Positions 4,729 through 5,565 of a stretch of 5,565 bases of DNA are shown one piece after another. The stretch's first letter is position 1. Every line of letters begins with the position of its first letter. The notes below the pieces were generated by a model. It was not told the DNA's origin. It ran no database searches and saw only the letters and a program-made list of their open reading frames with translations. The DNA comes from Microbacterium sp. (GTDB taxonomy: Bacteria > Actinomycetota > Actinomycetes > Actinomycetales > Microbacteriaceae), in the NCBI GenBank assembly GCA_003248845.1, contig QFPD01000161.1, positions 1-5,565 of the forward strand, in the 5' to 3' direction. The position numbers and the translations under genes were made by a program.

Positions 4729-5565
4729 ATGCCTCAGTCGCACCCCGACAGCGCCCCGAACGGCATTCTGCTGGTCGACAAACCCGACGGCGTGACGAGC
4801 CACGACGTCGTCGCCCGTGCGCGGCGCGCACTGAACACGCGCAAGATCGGCCACGCGGGCACGCTCGACCCGATGGCGACGGGGCTGCTGATCCTCGGGG
4901 TGGGCCCCGCGACGCGCCTGCTGACGTTCATCGTGGGGCTCGACAAGACGTACGAGGCCACGATCCGTCTGGGCGTGTCGACCGACACGGACGACGCCGA
5001 CGGCACGGAGATCGCGCGGCCGGATGCCGCCGTTCTCGCTGCAGTCACACCCGACGCCGTTTCTGCAGGTATCGCCGCGCTCACGGGTCGGATCGAGCAG
5101 GTGCCGAGCACGGTGTCGGCCATCAAGGTCGGCGGAAGGCGGGCGTACGACCTCGCTCGCGCGGGGGAGCAGGTGGAGCTCAAGGCGCGCAGCGTGACGG
5201 TCAGCCGGTTCGCGGTGACGCGCATGCGCACCGTCGCCGAGGGGATCGACCTCGACGTCGTCGTCGACTGCTCGAGCGGCACGTACATCCGTGCGCTCGC
5301 CCGCGATCTCGGTGCGGATCTCGGTGTCGGCGGTCATCTGACGGCGCTGCGCCGCACGCGCATCGGCCCGTTCGACGTCGCGGCCGCGGTCGACATCGCA
5401 CCGGATGCCGCGCTCGCCCCTCCCGCCGAGGTCGCGGCGGCCGTCCTGGGGGCGCTGCCGGTCACGGCGGAGGAGGCTCGTGACCTCCGCCACGGCAAGC
5501 GCCTCGTGGGCGCTGCCGCGCGGCTCGAGGGGCTGGCGAGCGCGACTCCCGCCGCGATCGAACCG
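4729..5565 (+). CDS. truB: tRNA pseudouridine(55) synthase TruB (3' end beyond the window)
   Basis: TruB converts U55 in the T-loop of elongator tRNAs to pseudouridine and also acts as a tRNA chaperone. The frame is open for 279 codons and runs off the window; with a family length near 300, roughly 20-30 residues are missing. Motif I, GILLVDKPDGVTSHDVV, is at 12-28. Motif II, KIGHAGTLDPMATGLL, gives catalytic Asp47. KTYEATIRLGVSTDTDD follows with the base-stacking Tyr75, then QVPSTVSAIKVGGRRAYDLA and CSSGTYIRALARDLG, the motif with the conserved Arg next to the active site. The C-terminal part has the PUA-like actinobacterial segment (AEEARDLRHGKRL). ATG 4729 lies right after GGGAGG and 6 nt after TAGGCT, so it is read as a leaderless start. 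mutY separates it from the infB-rbfA unit, so it needs its own promoter. Confidence 0.96.
   Translation, partial: MPQSHPDSAPNGILLVDKPDGVTSHDVVARARRALNTRKIGHAGTLDPMATGLLILGVGPATRLLTFIVGLDKTYEATIRLGVSTDTDDADGTEIARPDAAVLAAVTPDAVSAGIAALTGRIEQVPSTVSAIKVGGRRAYDLARAGEQVELKARSVTVSRFAVTRMRTVAEGIDLDVVVDCSSGTYIRALARDLGADLGVGGHLTALRRTRIGPFDVAAAVDIAPDAALAPPAEVAAAVLGALPVTAEEARDLRHGKRLVGAAARLEGLASATPAAIEP

Noticed and set aside
1..5565. A previously undescribed system, mobile element, CRISPR array or RNA gene
   Set aside because: All long coding space is taken by six well-known housekeeping genes. I saw no transposase, integrase, terminal repeats, spaced repeat array or tRNA-like fold.

Overview
The window is a very GC-rich stretch (G/C dominates third codon positions) from an actinobacterium. 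It carries the conserved translation and ribosome-biogenesis cluster nusA-ylxR-infB-rbfA, then a mutY gene on the opposite strand, then truB. The Ala/Pro/Gly/Arg-rich IF2 linker with its [13 protein letters not shown] units, the short MutY without a MutT-like tail and the leaderless TAGGCT-N6-ATG promoters point to Actinobacteria. Microbacteriaceae, perhaps Microbacterium, is my best guess from memory of the family; no search was run.

Layout, left to right. Positions 1-158 are the 3' end of nusA (last KH domain). After 11 bp comes ylxR (170-436, RNase P modulator family). A 91-bp leader (437-527) follows, with a chain of three tiny reading frames, a repeated TGAACGGCT and a perfect 9-bp hairpin beside the infB ribosome binding site. 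infB (528-3269) encodes a 913-residue IF2. A strong GC-rich stem-loop with no T-tract fills the infB-rbfA gap, then rbfA (3342-3776). All of this reads on the plus strand and looks like one operon.

mutY (3793-4659, minus strand) converges on rbfA with only 16 bp between the stop codons. It diverges from truB (4729 to the window end, 3' end missing). The 69-bp mutY-truB gap carries two mirror-image TAGGCT boxes, each exactly 6 nt before an ATG. This suggests a pair of divergent leaderless promoters and settles both start codons.

Functionally, NusA, YlxR, IF2, RbfA and TruB link transcription elongation, RNA processing, translation initiation, 30S maturation and tRNA modification. MutY is an unrelated DNA-repair gene inserted in antiparallel orientation, and it separates truB from the upstream operon. 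I see no mobile element, CRISPR array, tRNA, rRNA or defence system. The interest lies in regulatory detail: the infB leader, the divergent leaderless promoters, the intercistronic hairpin and a strongly over-represented word, GGATGCCG.
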